This document shows positions 1 to 8,283 of a DNA stretch of 64,000 nt, piece by piece. A program made the translations under genes and the position numbers. The stretch is from Noviluteimonas caseinilytica (lineage in GTDB: Bacteria > Pseudomonadota > Gammaproteobacteria > Xanthomonadales > Xanthomonadaceae). The notes below the pieces were generated by a model. It worked only from the letters and a program-made list of their open reading frames with translations, did no database searches and was not told the DNA's origin. Position 1 is the stretch's first letter, and every line of letters starts with the position of its first letter. The DNA is taken from the NCBI RefSeq assembly GCF_018406605.1, contig NZ_AP024545.1, forward strand, positions 1,240,001 through 1,304,000, written 5' to 3'.

Positions 1-453
1 TTCACGAAGATCGCGCTGGGCCACCATCGCGACGATCTGGTGGCCACGTTCTTCCTGAACATGTTCTTCCACGCCAGGCTGGGCGGCATGCCGCCGAAGC
101 TGCGCTCGGACGACGGCAAGCACGTTGTGATCCGTCCGCTCGCGTACGTGCGCGAGGCCGACATCACCGCTTACGCGGCGGCGCGCAATTTCCCCATCAT
201 CCCGTGCACGCTGTGCGGCTCGCAGGAAAACCTGCAGCGCAAGCAGGTGCAGAAAATGATGGCCACGTGGGAGCGCGAATCGCCGGGTCGCATCGAAAAC
301 ATCGCGCGCGCCCTCGGCGATGTGCGACCCTCGCAGTTGACCGATCCGACGTTGTTCGATTTCCTGTCGCTCGGTGCGCGCAGCGATGCGCCGATGCCGG
401 ACGCGCACGCGTGGCTGGCGGGCGACCCGCACGGCGACGACGCCGCCGATTGA
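1..453 (+). CDS. ttcA: tRNA 2-thiocytidine biosynthesis protein TtcA (5' truncated by window edge)
   Basis: This is the C-terminal half (about 150 residues) of TtcA, the iron-sulfur ATP pyrophosphatase that thiolates cytidine 32 of several tRNAs. The frame is open from base 1, so the start lies outside the window. Visible hallmarks are the GHHRDD segment, the stretch GMPPKLRSDDGKH, and the CTLCGSQ motif, which carries the second Cys pair thought to ligand the Fe-S cluster. The protein closes with an LFDFLSL segment typical of the family plus a short Asp/Ala-rich tail. Identity is based on strong recall of the E. coli protein. The N-terminal PP-loop signature cannot be checked here. Confidence 0.95.
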   Translation, partial: FTKIALGHHRDDLVATFFLNMFFHARLGGMPPKLRSDDGKHVVIRPLAYVREADITAYAAARNFPIIPCTLCGSQENLQRKQVQKMMATWERESPGRIENIARALGDVRPSQLTDPTLFDFLSLGARSDAPMPDAHAWLAGDPHGDDAAD

Positions 454-472
454 TCCAAACCTCGTCCCATGG

Positions 473-492
473 ATTCCCGCGTTCGCGGGGAT
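473..492. repeat. REP-like palindrome between ttcA and rdgC
   Basis: ATTCCCGCG and CGCGGGGAT flank a 2-base centre, giving a compact hairpin with one G-U pair. The surrounding sequence, CATGG before it and GACGG after it, resembles the dispersed palindromic element commonly found between genes in xanthomonads and other proteobacteria. Only this copy was noticed in the window, so membership of a repeat family is an inference. It could also help end ttcA transcription, although there is no T-run. Confidence 0.5.
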
Positions 493-515
493 GACGGACT
501 TTCACTGGAATTTCG

Positions 516-1421
516 ATGTTCTTTCGCAACCTGACGCTGTTCCGCTTCCCCACCTCGCTCGACCTCAACGAACTCGAACCCCGCCTCGCCGAATGCGCGC
601 TCAAGCCCGTCGGCGCGCTGGAATTGTCCTCGCGCGGTTTCATCTCGCCCTTCGGCCGCGACGGCGAAGCGCTGTCGCACCGCATCGGCGACGCGATCTG
701 GCTCAGCATGGGCAGTGAAGAAAAGCTCCTGCCGGGCGCGATCGTGAACGACCTGCTCGCGCGCAAGCTCGAAGAGATCGAGCGCAAGGAAGGCCGCAAG
801 CCCGGCGGGCGCGCGCGCAAGCGGCTGAAGGAAGACCTGGTGCACGAGCTGCTGCCGCGCGCGTTCGTGCGCCCGGGCCGCACCGATGCCTTGCTCGACC
901 TGGGCCACGGCCTGTGCATCGTCGATTCGTCCTCGCGCAAGTCCGCGGAGAACGTCGTCAGCGAGATCCGCCATGCGCTGGGCTCCTTCCCCGCGCTGCC
1001 GATCAACGCCGAAGTCGCGCCGCGCAGCATCCTCACGGGCTGGATCGCCGGCGAACCGCTGCCCGAAGGCCTGACGATCGGCGACGAATGCGAGCTCAAG
1101 GACGCCGCCGACAAGGGCGCCGTCGTGAAGTGCCAGCGCCAGGAACTGCAGTCCGACGAGATCGCCAAGCACCTGGAAGCCGGCAAGCAGGTCACCAAGC
1201 TCGCGCTGACGCTGGACGACCACGTGTCGTTCGTCCTCGGCGAGGACCTGATCGTGCGCAAGTTCAAGCTGCTCGATGGTGCGGTGGATGCGCTGGAATC
1301 CACCGAACGCGACGACGTGCGCGCCGAACTGGACGCGCGCTTCGCGCTGATGGCGGCGGAAGCCAAGCGGCTGTTCAGCGTGCTGGAGCCGGCGTTGAAG
1401 ATTTCGCGCGCCGACGACTGA
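516..1421 (+). CDS. rdgC: Recombination-associated protein RdgC
   Basis: The 301-residue product matches RdgC over its full length, including the N-terminal MFFRNLTLFRF and the segment around GRDGEALSHRIGDAIWLS. RdgC forms a ring-shaped dimer that binds double-stranded DNA without sequence preference and restrains RecA-mediated strand exchange; it acts on the nucleoid. The start follows closely after the upstream palindrome and a GGAATTTCG leader. The gene is not visibly coupled to ttcA, which ends 62 bases upstream. Length is normal for the family and all parts appear intact. Confidence 0.96.
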   Translation: MFFRNLTLFRFPTSLDLNELEPRLAECALKPVGALELSSRGFISPFGRDGEALSHRIGDAIWLSMGSEEKLLPGAIVNDLLARKLEEIERKEGRKPGGRARKRLKEDLVHELLPRAFVRPGRTDALLDLGHGLCIVDSSSRKSAENVVSEIRHALGSFPALPINAEVAPRSILTGWIAGEPLPEGLTIGDECELKDAADKGAVVKCQRQELQSDEIAKHLEAGKQVTKLALTLDDHVSFVLGEDLIVRKFKLLDGAVDALESTERDDVRAELDARFALMAAEAKRLFSVLEPALKISRADD

Positions 1422-1488
1422 CCGCACGCGGGCGCACCACGCGCCTACAATCAGCGCGCCCTTCGCCCGAACGCCCCTCGCACGACGA

Positions 1489-2277
1489 ATGTCGAAACTG
1501 CTCCGTCGCCTGCTGGCGCCGCGCGCGCCCATCCTCGAACGCGACGTCACGTCGCTCGAGCTCGGCGACGGTCGCCGCGTGGAAATCCAGCGCGTGCGCA
1601 ATCCCCGCGCGCGTCGGCTGCGCCTCTCCGTCGATGAGCGCGGCGCGCGGCTGACGCTGCCCACGCGCGCAAGCCTGGTGTCGGGCGAACGCTTCCTCGC
1701 CGAACACCGCGACTGGCTCGCCGACCAACTGGCGCGCTACACGCTGGACGGGTTGCCGACGCTGCAGCGCGACATCACGACCACGTTGCCGCTGCGCGGG
1801 GCGCAGGTCCCGTTGCGCTGGTCCGAAGGGCGTTTCACGTGCGTGGATTTCGACGCGCTGGCCGGCGAAATCATCGTCCGTGCGCCCGCGCGCGCCGGCG
1901 ATGCCGCGTTGCGCCGCGCGCTGCGCGATTTCTACGAGGGCCAGGCGCGTGCCGACGTGGGCCGCTGGCTGCCGAAATACCTGCCGTCGCTGCCGCGCCC
2001 GCCGCGCCGTGTCGCGTTCAAGGTGATGTCGTCGCAGTGGGGTTCGCTGGCGCCCAATGACGTGGTGGCGCTCGACCTGGCGCTGGTGCTCGCGCGCCCG
2101 TCGGCGTTCGAATACGTGCTGGTCCACGAACTGTGCCATTTGCTGCGTGCGGACCATTCGCGTGCGTTCTGGCGCGAAGTGGAACTGCGGTTCCCGTCGT
2201 GGCGCGACGAGCGCGACTATTTCCACGCCGAAGGACGACGCGTCAAGGCGACGCTGCGCACGCTGCTGTCCGGTTGA
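1489..2277 (+). CDS. YgjP/WLM-like zinc metallopeptidase (M48-related, DUF45)
   Basis: This 262-residue cytoplasmic protein has a zinc-binding HELCH motif at about residue 213, followed by a third histidine in RADHSRAFW. That arrangement is typical of the YgjP-like DUF45 family. The N-terminal half contains the usual ARRLRLSVDERG and 'WLADQL' segments. No signal peptide or membrane segment is visible. The physiological substrate of the family is not established, although SprT/WLM relatives act on DNA-protein crosslinks. It stands alone 67 bases after rdgC. The family call is confident; the substrate is unknown. Confidence 0.85.
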   Translation: MSKLLRRLLAPRAPILERDVTSLELGDGRRVEIQRVRNPRARRLRLSVDERGARLTLPTRASLVSGERFLAEHRDWLADQLARYTLDGLPTLQRDITTTLPLRGAQVPLRWSEGRFTCVDFDALAGEIIVRAPARAGDAALRRALRDFYEGQARADVGRWLPKYLPSLPRPPRRVAFKVMSSQWGSLAPNDVVALDLALVLARPSAFEYVLVHELCHLLRADHSRAFWREVELRFPSWRDERDYFHAEGRRVKATLRTLLSG

Positions 2278-2326
2278 AACCGCTCCGCACGTTTCCTGCC
2301 GAGTGCTTCACTCGAGGACTCGCCCC

Positions 2327-2833
2327 ATGCGCACCTTCATCCACATCTCCGGCGCCGTGTGCGTCGCAATCGTGCTTGCCGCGTGCGGCAAGTCGCCCGG
2401 CGAGAAAATGGCCGAGGCGGCCATCGAAGCAGGCACCGGCCAGAAGGCCGAGGTCGACGCCGACAAGGGCGCGGTCACGTTCAAGACCGACAAGGGCGAC
2501 ATGAAGGTCACCTCGGGCGACCAGGCGACGTTGCCCGCGAATTTCCCGAAGGACGTGTACCTGCCGGCCGGCTACAAGGTGGGCAGCGCGATGGAGATGC
2601 CGGGCGCGATGGTGGTCGACGTCGAAGCGCCGGGCACCGTGACCGACACGTTCGCCGCCGCGGTGACGAAGATGAAGAGCGAAGGCTGGACGCAACGCGT
2701 TGCGATGCAGCAGACGCCGCAGTCGCAGGTCGTCGTCTACGAGAAGGCGAATCGCGACGCCACGTTGTCGATCTCCGAGAACCCCGGCAAGGGCGGCGTG
2801 CGGATCGGCGTGCAGGTCACGACCAGGCAGTGA
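2327..2833 (+). CDS. Small lipoprotein of unknown function
   Basis: The 168-residue product starts with a hydrophobic signal ending in the lipobox LAAC (Cys at about residue 20), so it should be a lipid-anchored envelope protein. The start was chosen because it places the signal peptide at the N-terminus; the same frame is open further upstream but overlaps the metallopeptidase gene. The mature part has acidic and lysine-rich stretches and a 'LPxxFPKDVYLPAGYKV' region, a pattern seen in small xanthomonad hypothetical proteins. Its 3' end overlaps the convergent hydrolase gene by 17 bases. No function can be assigned. Confidence 0.85.
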   Translation: MRTFIHISGAVCVAIVLAACGKSPGEKMAEAAIEAGTGQKAEVDADKGAVTFKTDKGDMKVTSGDQATLPANFPKDVYLPAGYKVGSAMEMPGAMVVDVEAPGTVTDTFAAAVTKMKSEGWTQRVAMQQTPQSQVVVYEKANRDATLSISENPGKGGVRIGVQVTTRQ

Positions 2834-3671
2834 GGAAATCACCGATCGCTGCGGCGATGGTGGCGGGATCTTCCATGTGCAAGTGGTGGCCGCCCGCGAT
2901 CACCTGCACCTGCCCGTGCGGCAGCCGCGCGGCGCGCTCGCGGCGCAGGGCTTCGGGGAAATATGACGGGGCGGGATCGGCATAGAGCACGCGCGTGGGG
3001 CAATCGATGTGGGCCAGCAGGTCCTGCACCTGGCCTTCGGTCATGCGCACGGCGGTGGTGATCGTCAGGCGCGGATCGCTGCTCCACACGAAACCGCCGG
3101 GCACCGCGCGCATGCCGCGTTCCACCAGCAGGCGCGCGACGGGTTCGCTCAATCCGTTGGCCTGCATGCGGGCGCGGATCGCGGTGTCGAGGTCGGGGAA
3201 CACGCGCAGCGACTTGCCGGCGAGCGCGCGCCGCGCGGTCACGGCTTCGCGCAAGCGCGCGGCGGTGCGGTCTTCGCGATCGGCCAGCGCACCGAGGGCT
3301 TCGATGGCGAGGAAGCGCGCAACGCGATCGGGCGCTGCGGCGCTGAGGATGCTGCCGATCGCCGCGCCCATCGAATGGCCCAGCACGGCGAAGCGTTCCC
3401 AACCGAGCGCATCGGCCGCATCGAGCACGGTGTGCACGGTGCCGGCGAGCGAATACTCGGCGCCGGGGGCGAGGTGCGCGCTGCGGCCGTGGCCCGGCAG
3501 ATCGAGGGCGACGAGATCGATGCCCTGCAGGTGTGCGGACAGCGGCACCCAGGTCGCGGCGTTGTCGAGCCAGCCATGCAAGGCGAGGACGGGCACGCCC
3601 GTGCCACCGCGCAAGCCGGTGAGCGGGCCGAAGGGCGTGTCGAGGGTGATCTCGTGCAAGTCGGTGCTCAC
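2817..3671 (-). CDS. Alpha/beta-fold hydrolase
   Basis: This is a 284-residue alpha/beta hydrolase. The oxyanion-hole segment LHGWLDN is at about residue 30. The nucleophile elbow is GHSMGA, and the likely catalytic histidine lies in GGHHLHME near the C-terminus. The chosen GTG start (3669-3671) shares bases with the hemH stop codon in a GTGA overlap, so translation is probably coupled to hemH. The fold resembles bacterial serine-hydrolase relatives of MEST/EPHX-type enzymes, but the substrate (an ester, epoxide or other molecule) cannot be told from sequence. No signal peptide is visible, which suggests a cytoplasmic location. Confidence 0.9.
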   Translation of the reverse strand: MSTDLHEITLDTPFGPLTGLRGGTGVPVLALHGWLDNAATWVPLSAHLQGIDLVALDLPGHGRSAHLAPGAEYSLAGTVHTVLDAADALGWERFAVLGHSMGAAIGSILSAAAPDRVARFLAIEALGALADREDRTAARLREAVTARRALAGKSLRVFPDLDTAIRARMQANGLSEPVARLLVERGMRAVPGGFVWSSDPRLTITTAVRMTEGQVQDLLAHIDCPTRVLYADPAPSYFPEALRRERAARLPHGQVQVIAGGHHLHMEDPATIAAAIGDFLTAWS

Positions 3672-4651
3672 GAAGTCATCGCCCGCCTCGCGATGGCCGC
3701 GAGTGCGTCCGCATGCGCCGGCGCGTCGTTCAGGCACGGGATGTAGCGCAGCGCTTCGCCCCCCGCATCGCGGAAGATCTTCGCGTTCTCGATCGCGATT
3801 TCTTCCAGCGTCTCCAGGCAATCCACCGCGAAGCCGGGGCACACGATGTCGATCGTGCGCACGCCATCGCGCGCGAGGACGGGCAGGGTGAGCGCGGTCG
3901 CAGGTTCCAGCCACCGCTCCTTGCCGAAGCGCGACTGGTACGTGAGCAGGAAGTCTTCCGCGCGCAGGCCCAGCTCCGCCGCGATCGCCGCCACGCTCGC
4001 CTCGCATTGCGCGGCGTAGGGGTCGCCTTGGTCCACCAGGCGTTGCGGCAGGCCGTGGAAGGAGAAGACGAGCTTGTCGCCGCGGCCCTGCGCCGCCCAG
4101 TGGGCGCGGATCGAATCGGCGACGGCGCGCACCCAGCCCGGATCGCGGTGGTAGTCCTCGATCACGCGCGGCGCAAGGCCGGGAACGCGGCGCACCACAT
4201 CGTCGACCGAGGCCGTCGTGGTCGTGGAGTACTGCGGATACAGCGGCAGCACGACGACGCGGCCCGCTCCGCCGCGACGCAATTCCTCCAGCACCTGCTG
4301 CACGGACGGCTGCCCGTAGCGCATCGCATGCACCACGCGTACCTGCGGCATCCGCTGCTGCACGGCGGCGGCGAGGCGGCGCGTGTGCACCGCGAGCGGC
4401 GAACCCCCGTCCATCCACACCGCCGCGTACTTCTTCGCCACGCGCGTGCTGCGCAGCGGCAGGATCACGCAGAACAGCAGCGGCGCCCACAACCAGCGCG
4501 GCAGCGCGACGACGCGCCGGTCCATCAGGAATTCGGCCAGATAGCGGCGCACCGCACCCGGCGTGGGCGCGTCGGGCGTGCCCAGGTTGACGAGGACGAT
4601 GGCCGTATCAGCGGCCACGGTGTCGGAAGAAGGGATGCCTGCTGCGCTCAT
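3668..4651 (-). CDS. hemH: Ferrochelatase HemH
   Basis: The 327-residue product is ferrochelatase, which inserts ferrous iron into protoporphyrin IX in the last step of heme synthesis. Diagnostic segments are VLVNLGTPDAP near the N-terminus, the active-site FSFHGLP with its metal-handling histidine, and CPGFAVDCLETLEE with the catalytic glutamate. A leader of roughly fifteen residues precedes the conserved core. It is the first gene of a two-gene minus-strand unit with the overlapping hydrolase. The 142 bases between it and the divergent SYLF gene should hold promoters for both directions. Confidence 0.97.
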   Translation of the reverse strand: MSAAGIPSSDTVAADTAIVLVNLGTPDAPTPGAVRRYLAEFLMDRRVVALPRWLWAPLLFCVILPLRSTRVAKKYAAVWMDGGSPLAVHTRRLAAAVQQRMPQVRVVHAMRYGQPSVQQVLEELRRGGAGRVVVLPLYPQYSTTTTASVDDVVRRVPGLAPRVIEDYHRDPGWVRAVADSIRAHWAAQGRGDKLVFSFHGLPQRLVDQGDPYAAQCEASVAAIAAELGLRAEDFLLTYQSRFGKERWLEPATALTLPVLARDGVRTIDIVCPGFAVDCLETLEEIAIENAKIFRDAGGEALRYIPCLNDAPAHADALAAIARRAMTS

Positions 4652-4793
4652 GGGGCATAGGATGTCACGCAGGAAGAAAACCGGCTCCGGTTGGTGCGCG
4701 ATTCATCGCATCGCGCCTAGCCTGCGTCCAAGTTGCCTTTTGCGTTGCCTTTGCTGTCGTTGCGTTGCCCGCCCCCCCGATCGGAGTTCCGCC

Positions 4794-5687
4794 ATGTCCC
4801 GTCCGTCGCGCCGCGTGTTGTCCATCGCCCTGTCCTCCGTCCTCCTCGCCGCCAGCGTGTCCACCGCCTTCGCGGGCACGCACGAAGACGAACGCGCCCG
4901 CAACGCGGTGCGCGTGCTCACCGACATCCAGGCCATCCCCGAGAACGCGATCCCCGACAAGCTGCTCGACGAGGCCCGCGCGGTCGTCATCGTGCCGGAC
5001 ACCATCAAGGCCGGCCTGGTCATCGGCGGGCGCCGCGGCCACGGGATGATGTCGGTGAAGAATCCCGACGGCACCTGGTCCAACCCGGCGTTCGTCAGCC
5101 TCACCGGGGGCAGCATCGGCTTCCAGGCCGGCGTGCAGTCGGCCGACGTGGTGCTGGTGTTCCGCAGCGACCGCGGCCTGGACTCCATCGTCAACGGCAA
5201 GTTCACCCTCGGCGCCGATGCGGGCGTCGCGGCCGGCCCGCTGGGGCGCAATGCGTCCACGGCGACGGATGGCGAATTCAAGGCGGAGATCTGGTCGTGG
5301 TCGCGCGCGCGCGGCCTGTTCGCGGGCGTCGCCCTCGACGGCGCGGTGCTCTCCATCGACGACGCGGCCAACCAGGCCGTGTACGGCGAAGGCACGACGC
5401 CCCGCATGATCTTCGAAGGGCGCGCACCGGTCCGTCCGTCGGAGGCCGTCGTCGCGTTCCGCGACCGCCTCGAGGAAGCCAGCCTCATCGCGCGCACCAA
5501 CCGCGGCACCGGCACGCCGGTCGCCACGGCGCAGACCTCGACCACGGTGACGGCGTCCGCCGCGGCCGTGCCGGCAACGCCTGCACCGGTCGCCACCGAC
5601 GGCACCGGCAGCACCACCGCCGCGCAACCGGTGCTGCCCGGCGACGAGGCGCCCGCGCGCACGGAGTCGTTGCCGCCCACGCCCTGA
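4794..5687 (+). CDS. SYLF (Ysc84-type) domain periplasmic lipid-binding protein
   Basis: The 297-residue product has an N-terminal signal peptide ending near AFAG (about residue 27). A SYLF/Ysc84 domain follows, recognisable from VIVPDTIKAGLVIGGRRGHG, VSLTGGSIGFQAG and the DAGVAAGPLGRNAS stretch. SYLF domains bind phosphoinositides in eukaryotes; the role of the bacterial secreted forms is uncertain. The last roughly 80 residues are a low-complexity Ala/Thr/Pro tail ending in SLPPTP. The start was placed at the ATG that begins the signal peptide. It stands alone upstream of tatABC. Confidence 0.88.
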   Translation: MSRPSRRVLSIALSSVLLAASVSTAFAGTHEDERARNAVRVLTDIQAIPENAIPDKLLDEARAVVIVPDTIKAGLVIGGRRGHGMMSVKNPDGTWSNPAFVSLTGGSIGFQAGVQSADVVLVFRSDRGLDSIVNGKFTLGADAGVAAGPLGRNASTATDGEFKAEIWSWSRARGLFAGVALDGAVLSIDDAANQAVYGEGTTPRMIFEGRAPVRPSEAVVAFRDRLEEASLIARTNRGTGTPVATAQTSTTVTASAAAVPATPAPVATDGTGSTTAAQPVLPGDEAPARTESLPPTP

Positions 5688-5769
5688 GGCCGCCACCCGC
5701 ATTCACTTACGGCGGCTCTCACATCCGCTGCGCTATCCTTTCGCTCCCCTCAAGACCGGACATGCGCAC

Positions 5770-6024
5770 ATGGGTGGTTTCAGCATCTGGCATTGGCTGA
5801 TCGTGCTGGTCATCGTGGTGCTGGTGTTCGGCACCAAGCGCCTCGGCAGCGTCGGCAAGGATCTCGGCGAAGCGGTGAAAGGCTTCAAGAAGGGCATGGA
5901 CGACAGCGACAGCAAGCCGTCCGCGCGCCTGCCCGACGCCAACAACACGCGCGACGAGATCGACCAGCGCGAGCGCGAGCGCCGCGAGCAGGAACAACGC
6001 GACCGCAACGAGCCGCCGCGCTAA
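5770..6024 (+). CDS. tatA: Twin-arginine translocase subunit TatA
   Basis: The 84-residue product is TatA, the pore-forming subunit of the Tat system that exports folded proteins. One N-terminal transmembrane helix (WHWLIVLVIVVLVFG) is followed by the FGTKRLGSVGKDLGEAVKGFKKG amphipathic helix; the conserved FG turn is present. The C-terminus is charged and rich in Arg/Glu. It is the first gene of tatABC, 39 bases before tatB. A TATCCT hexamer at 5734-5739 could serve as its -10 element, but no convincing -35 was seen. Confidence 0.96.
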   Translation: MGGFSIWHWLIVLVIVVLVFGTKRLGSVGKDLGEAVKGFKKGMDDSDSKPSARLPDANNTRDEIDQRERERREQEQRDRNEPPR

Positions 6025-6063
6025 GCGCGCCGGCTCCCTCGCGCCTCCCGGGAGCGACGGTCG

Positions 6064-6579
6064 ATGTTCGACATCGGTTTCAGCGAACTGCTGGTCATCG
6101 CGGTGGTGGCCTTGCTGGTGCTCGGTCCCGAGCGCCTGCCCAAGGCCGCGCACTTCGTGGGCCTGTGGGTGCGCCGCGCGCGCTCGCAATGGAATTCGGT
6201 GAAGTCGGAATTCGAACGCGACCTGGCCTCCGAAGAATTGAAGCGCAGCCTCCGCGAAACCCGCGAATCGCTGCGCCACGCCGAAGACCAGATCCGTAGC
6301 GGCGTCACCGGGTTCAAGACGCAGATCGAATCGGGCTTCGACGATGCGGCCGCCGCGCTGCCGGCCGCGCCGCGCCCGGACCACGCGCACGTGGCCGCCG
6401 AACAGGCGGAAGCCGAAGGCGCCGAGCCGCACACGCCCTCGCTGTTCCCCGACGACCACGGCGAATATCCGCTGGAATCCTCGCGCGAACCGCTCTACGA
6501 ACCGCCGCCGCCCGACGACCTGGACGACGACGACGCCCCGCCGCCGCACCCCGCCGACGATGCCCATGCAGGACGCTGA
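6064..6579 (+). CDS. tatB: Twin-arginine translocase subunit TatB
   Basis: The 171-residue TatB forms the Tat substrate receptor together with TatC. It begins MFDIGFSELLVIAVVALLVLGPERLP, the classical TatB helix with its conserved Glu and the GPE turn. A long amphipathic helix follows, then an acidic and proline-rich C-terminal tail (DDLDDDDAPPPHPADD). The 3' end overlaps the tatC start region by 20 bases, so the two genes are probably translationally coupled. Confidence 0.96.
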   Translation: MFDIGFSELLVIAVVALLVLGPERLPKAAHFVGLWVRRARSQWNSVKSEFERDLASEELKRSLRETRESLRHAEDQIRSGVTGFKTQIESGFDDAAAALPAAPRPDHAHVAAEQAEAEGAEPHTPSLFPDDHGEYPLESSREPLYEPPPPDDLDDDDAPPPHPADDAHAGR

Positions 6580-7321
6580 CACCACGCAGCCGAGCCGGCT
6601 GATCGACCACCTGATCGAACTGCGCTCGCGCCTGCTGCGTGCCGTCGCGGGACTGATGGTCGTGTTGCTCGGGTTGTTGCCGTTCGCGGAGAAGCTCTAC
6701 AACCAACTCGCGGCCCCGTTGATCAAGAAGCTCCCGGCCGGCGGGCATTTCATCGCGACCGAAGTGGCGGGCGGGTTCTTCGTGCCCGTCAAGGTGGCGT
6801 TCTTCGCGGCGTTGTTCGTCAGCGCGCCGTGGCTGCTGTACCAGGCGTGGGCGTTCGTGGCGCCGGGCTTGTACCAGCGCGAGAAGCGCCTGGCGATGCC
6901 GCTGCTCGCCTCGGCCGTCGTGCTGTTCTACGCAGGGTGTGCGTTCGCGTACTTCCTGGTGCTGCCGTCGGTGTTCGGCTTCCTGACGCGGTTCACGCCC
7001 GAAGTCGTGCAGATGACGCCCGACCTCGGCAAGTACGTGGACTTCGTGCTCGTGATCTTCCTGGCGTTCGGTGCGAGCTTCGAATTGCCCGTCGCGCTCG
7101 TGATCCTGGTGCTGCTCGGCTGGGTGTCGCCGAAGCAGCTGTCCGAATGGCGCGGCTATGCCGTGGTCGCCATCTTCGTGGTGGCCGCGATCATCACGCC
7201 GCCGGATGTCGTGTCGCAGCTGATGCTGGCGTTGCCGATGATGGCGCTGTACGAGGCCGGCATCATCGCGTCGCGCTTCGTCGCGCCGAAGCCGGCGGCC
7301 GTGGAGCCACCGGCGGAATAA
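6560..7321 (+). CDS. tatC: Sec-independent translocase subunit TatC
   Basis: This 253-residue multi-pass protein is TatC. The N-terminal signature LIDHLIELRSRLLRA contains the conserved Glu that contacts twin-arginine signals. FxPxxFAAL-type helices and the GYAVVAIFVVAAIITPPDVVSQ segment are also characteristic. The gene overlaps tatB; ATGs at 6560 and 6566 are both possible and differ by two residues. It ends 7 bases from the convergent membrane protein gene. The TatC protein is complete at a normal length. Confidence 0.96.
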   Translation: MPMQDADTTQPSRLIDHLIELRSRLLRAVAGLMVVLLGLLPFAEKLYNQLAAPLIKKLPAGGHFIATEVAGGFFVPVKVAFFAALFVSAPWLLYQAWAFVAPGLYQREKRLAMPLLASAVVLFYAGCAFAYFLVLPSVFGFLTRFTPEVVQMTPDLGKYVDFVLVIFLAFGASFELPVALVILVLLGWVSPKQLSEWRGYAVVAIFVVAAIITPPDVVSQLMLALPMMALYEAGIIASRFVAPKPAAVEPPAE

Positions 7322-7328
7322 GCGTTCG

Positions 7329-8231
7329 TCAGGCTTCGATGCCGCGGAACGGCGGCGGCGGCATGCCCTCGCCTTCGAACGTATCGCGCCACGCGAAGTA
7401 CGAACCGCCCGCCAGCACGACCAGCAGCGCCGTGCCGAATGCGAGCAGCACCGCCGACGACAGCACGCCGCCCACGATCGGATGCACCAGCGCGCCCAGC
7501 GCGCCGAGCAACACCGCCACCAGCACCACCACGACCACCGCGACGACGGTGCCGAGCACGAACAGCACCGCGGCCAGCAGGTTGGGCGCGACGTTGCTCA
7601 CCGAAGCGCGCAGCGCGCCCCGCACCGCATCCATCACCGACACGCGCGAGAACAGCACCAGCGGCACCGCCAGCAGCATCGCCACGTAGGTGAAGTAGTT
7701 GTAGCCCACCTGCAGGACGAACAGCAGGATCGGATGGCGCGGTTCCGGCATCGTCATCAGCGTGCTGATGTCGCGCATCGCGGCCATGTATTCCTTCACG
7801 TAGTCGGTGCCCGTGATCGACACCAGCAGCAGGCCGAACACGATCGCCACCACCACCTGCAGCACGCCCAGCGTCGCCAGCTGCGGCAGGCGCCCTGACT
7901 TGAACGGGGCGAACAGATCGGTGGCGCGCGCGGGGCGGCCGGCCTCGACTTCGCGGATCACGTGCATCAGGCCGCCGAGCAGGATGGGCATCAGCATCAT
8001 CAGCGCGAGCGTCATCACCGCGGCCACGCCCATGAGCGCGCCCGACGCCGCCGCGCCCTGGCCGCGGCCGAACAACGTCGCCGCCAGCCCGAGCACCACC
8101 ACGAACAGGTACATCGCGCCGATCAGCAACAACGCCGCGCCGAACACCGCCTTCGGATTGCGCGACCCCAGGTTGATGGCATCGCGGAACCAGGCCAGGC
8201 CCTGGCGGGCGGGAACGTGGCGAACTTGCAT
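7329..8231 (-). CDS. BPSS1780-family multi-pass membrane protein
   Basis: The 300-residue product opens with VPARQGLAWFRDAINLGSRNPKAVFG, the signature of the BPSS1780 membrane family. It has about six hydrophobic segments, including a run of valines near VGTVVAVVVVVLVAV-like residues 240-260. No enzymatic motif is visible and the family has no established role. It is probably co-transcribed with the glutamine amidotransferase 52 bases upstream. The start at the MQVRHVPARQG methionine was chosen because the family homology begins there. Confidence 0.82.
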   Translation of the reverse strand: MQVRHVPARQGLAWFRDAINLGSRNPKAVFGAALLLIGAMYLFVVVLGLAATLFGRGQGAAASGALMGVAAVMTLALMMLMPILLGGLMHVIREVEAGRPARATDLFAPFKSGRLPQLATLGVLQVVVAIVFGLLLVSITGTDYVKEYMAAMRDISTLMTMPEPRHPILLFVLQVGYNYFTYVAMLLAVPLVLFSRVSVMDAVRGALRASVSNVAPNLLAAVLFVLGTVVAVVVVVLVAVLLGALGALVHPIVGGVLSSAVLLAFGTALLVVLAGGSYFAWRDTFEGEGMPPPPFRGIEA

Positions 8232-8283
8232 GGCAACTCCGGTGCGTGGCGCAGGCGCCACGTGGATGGGGGGACGACCGTGA

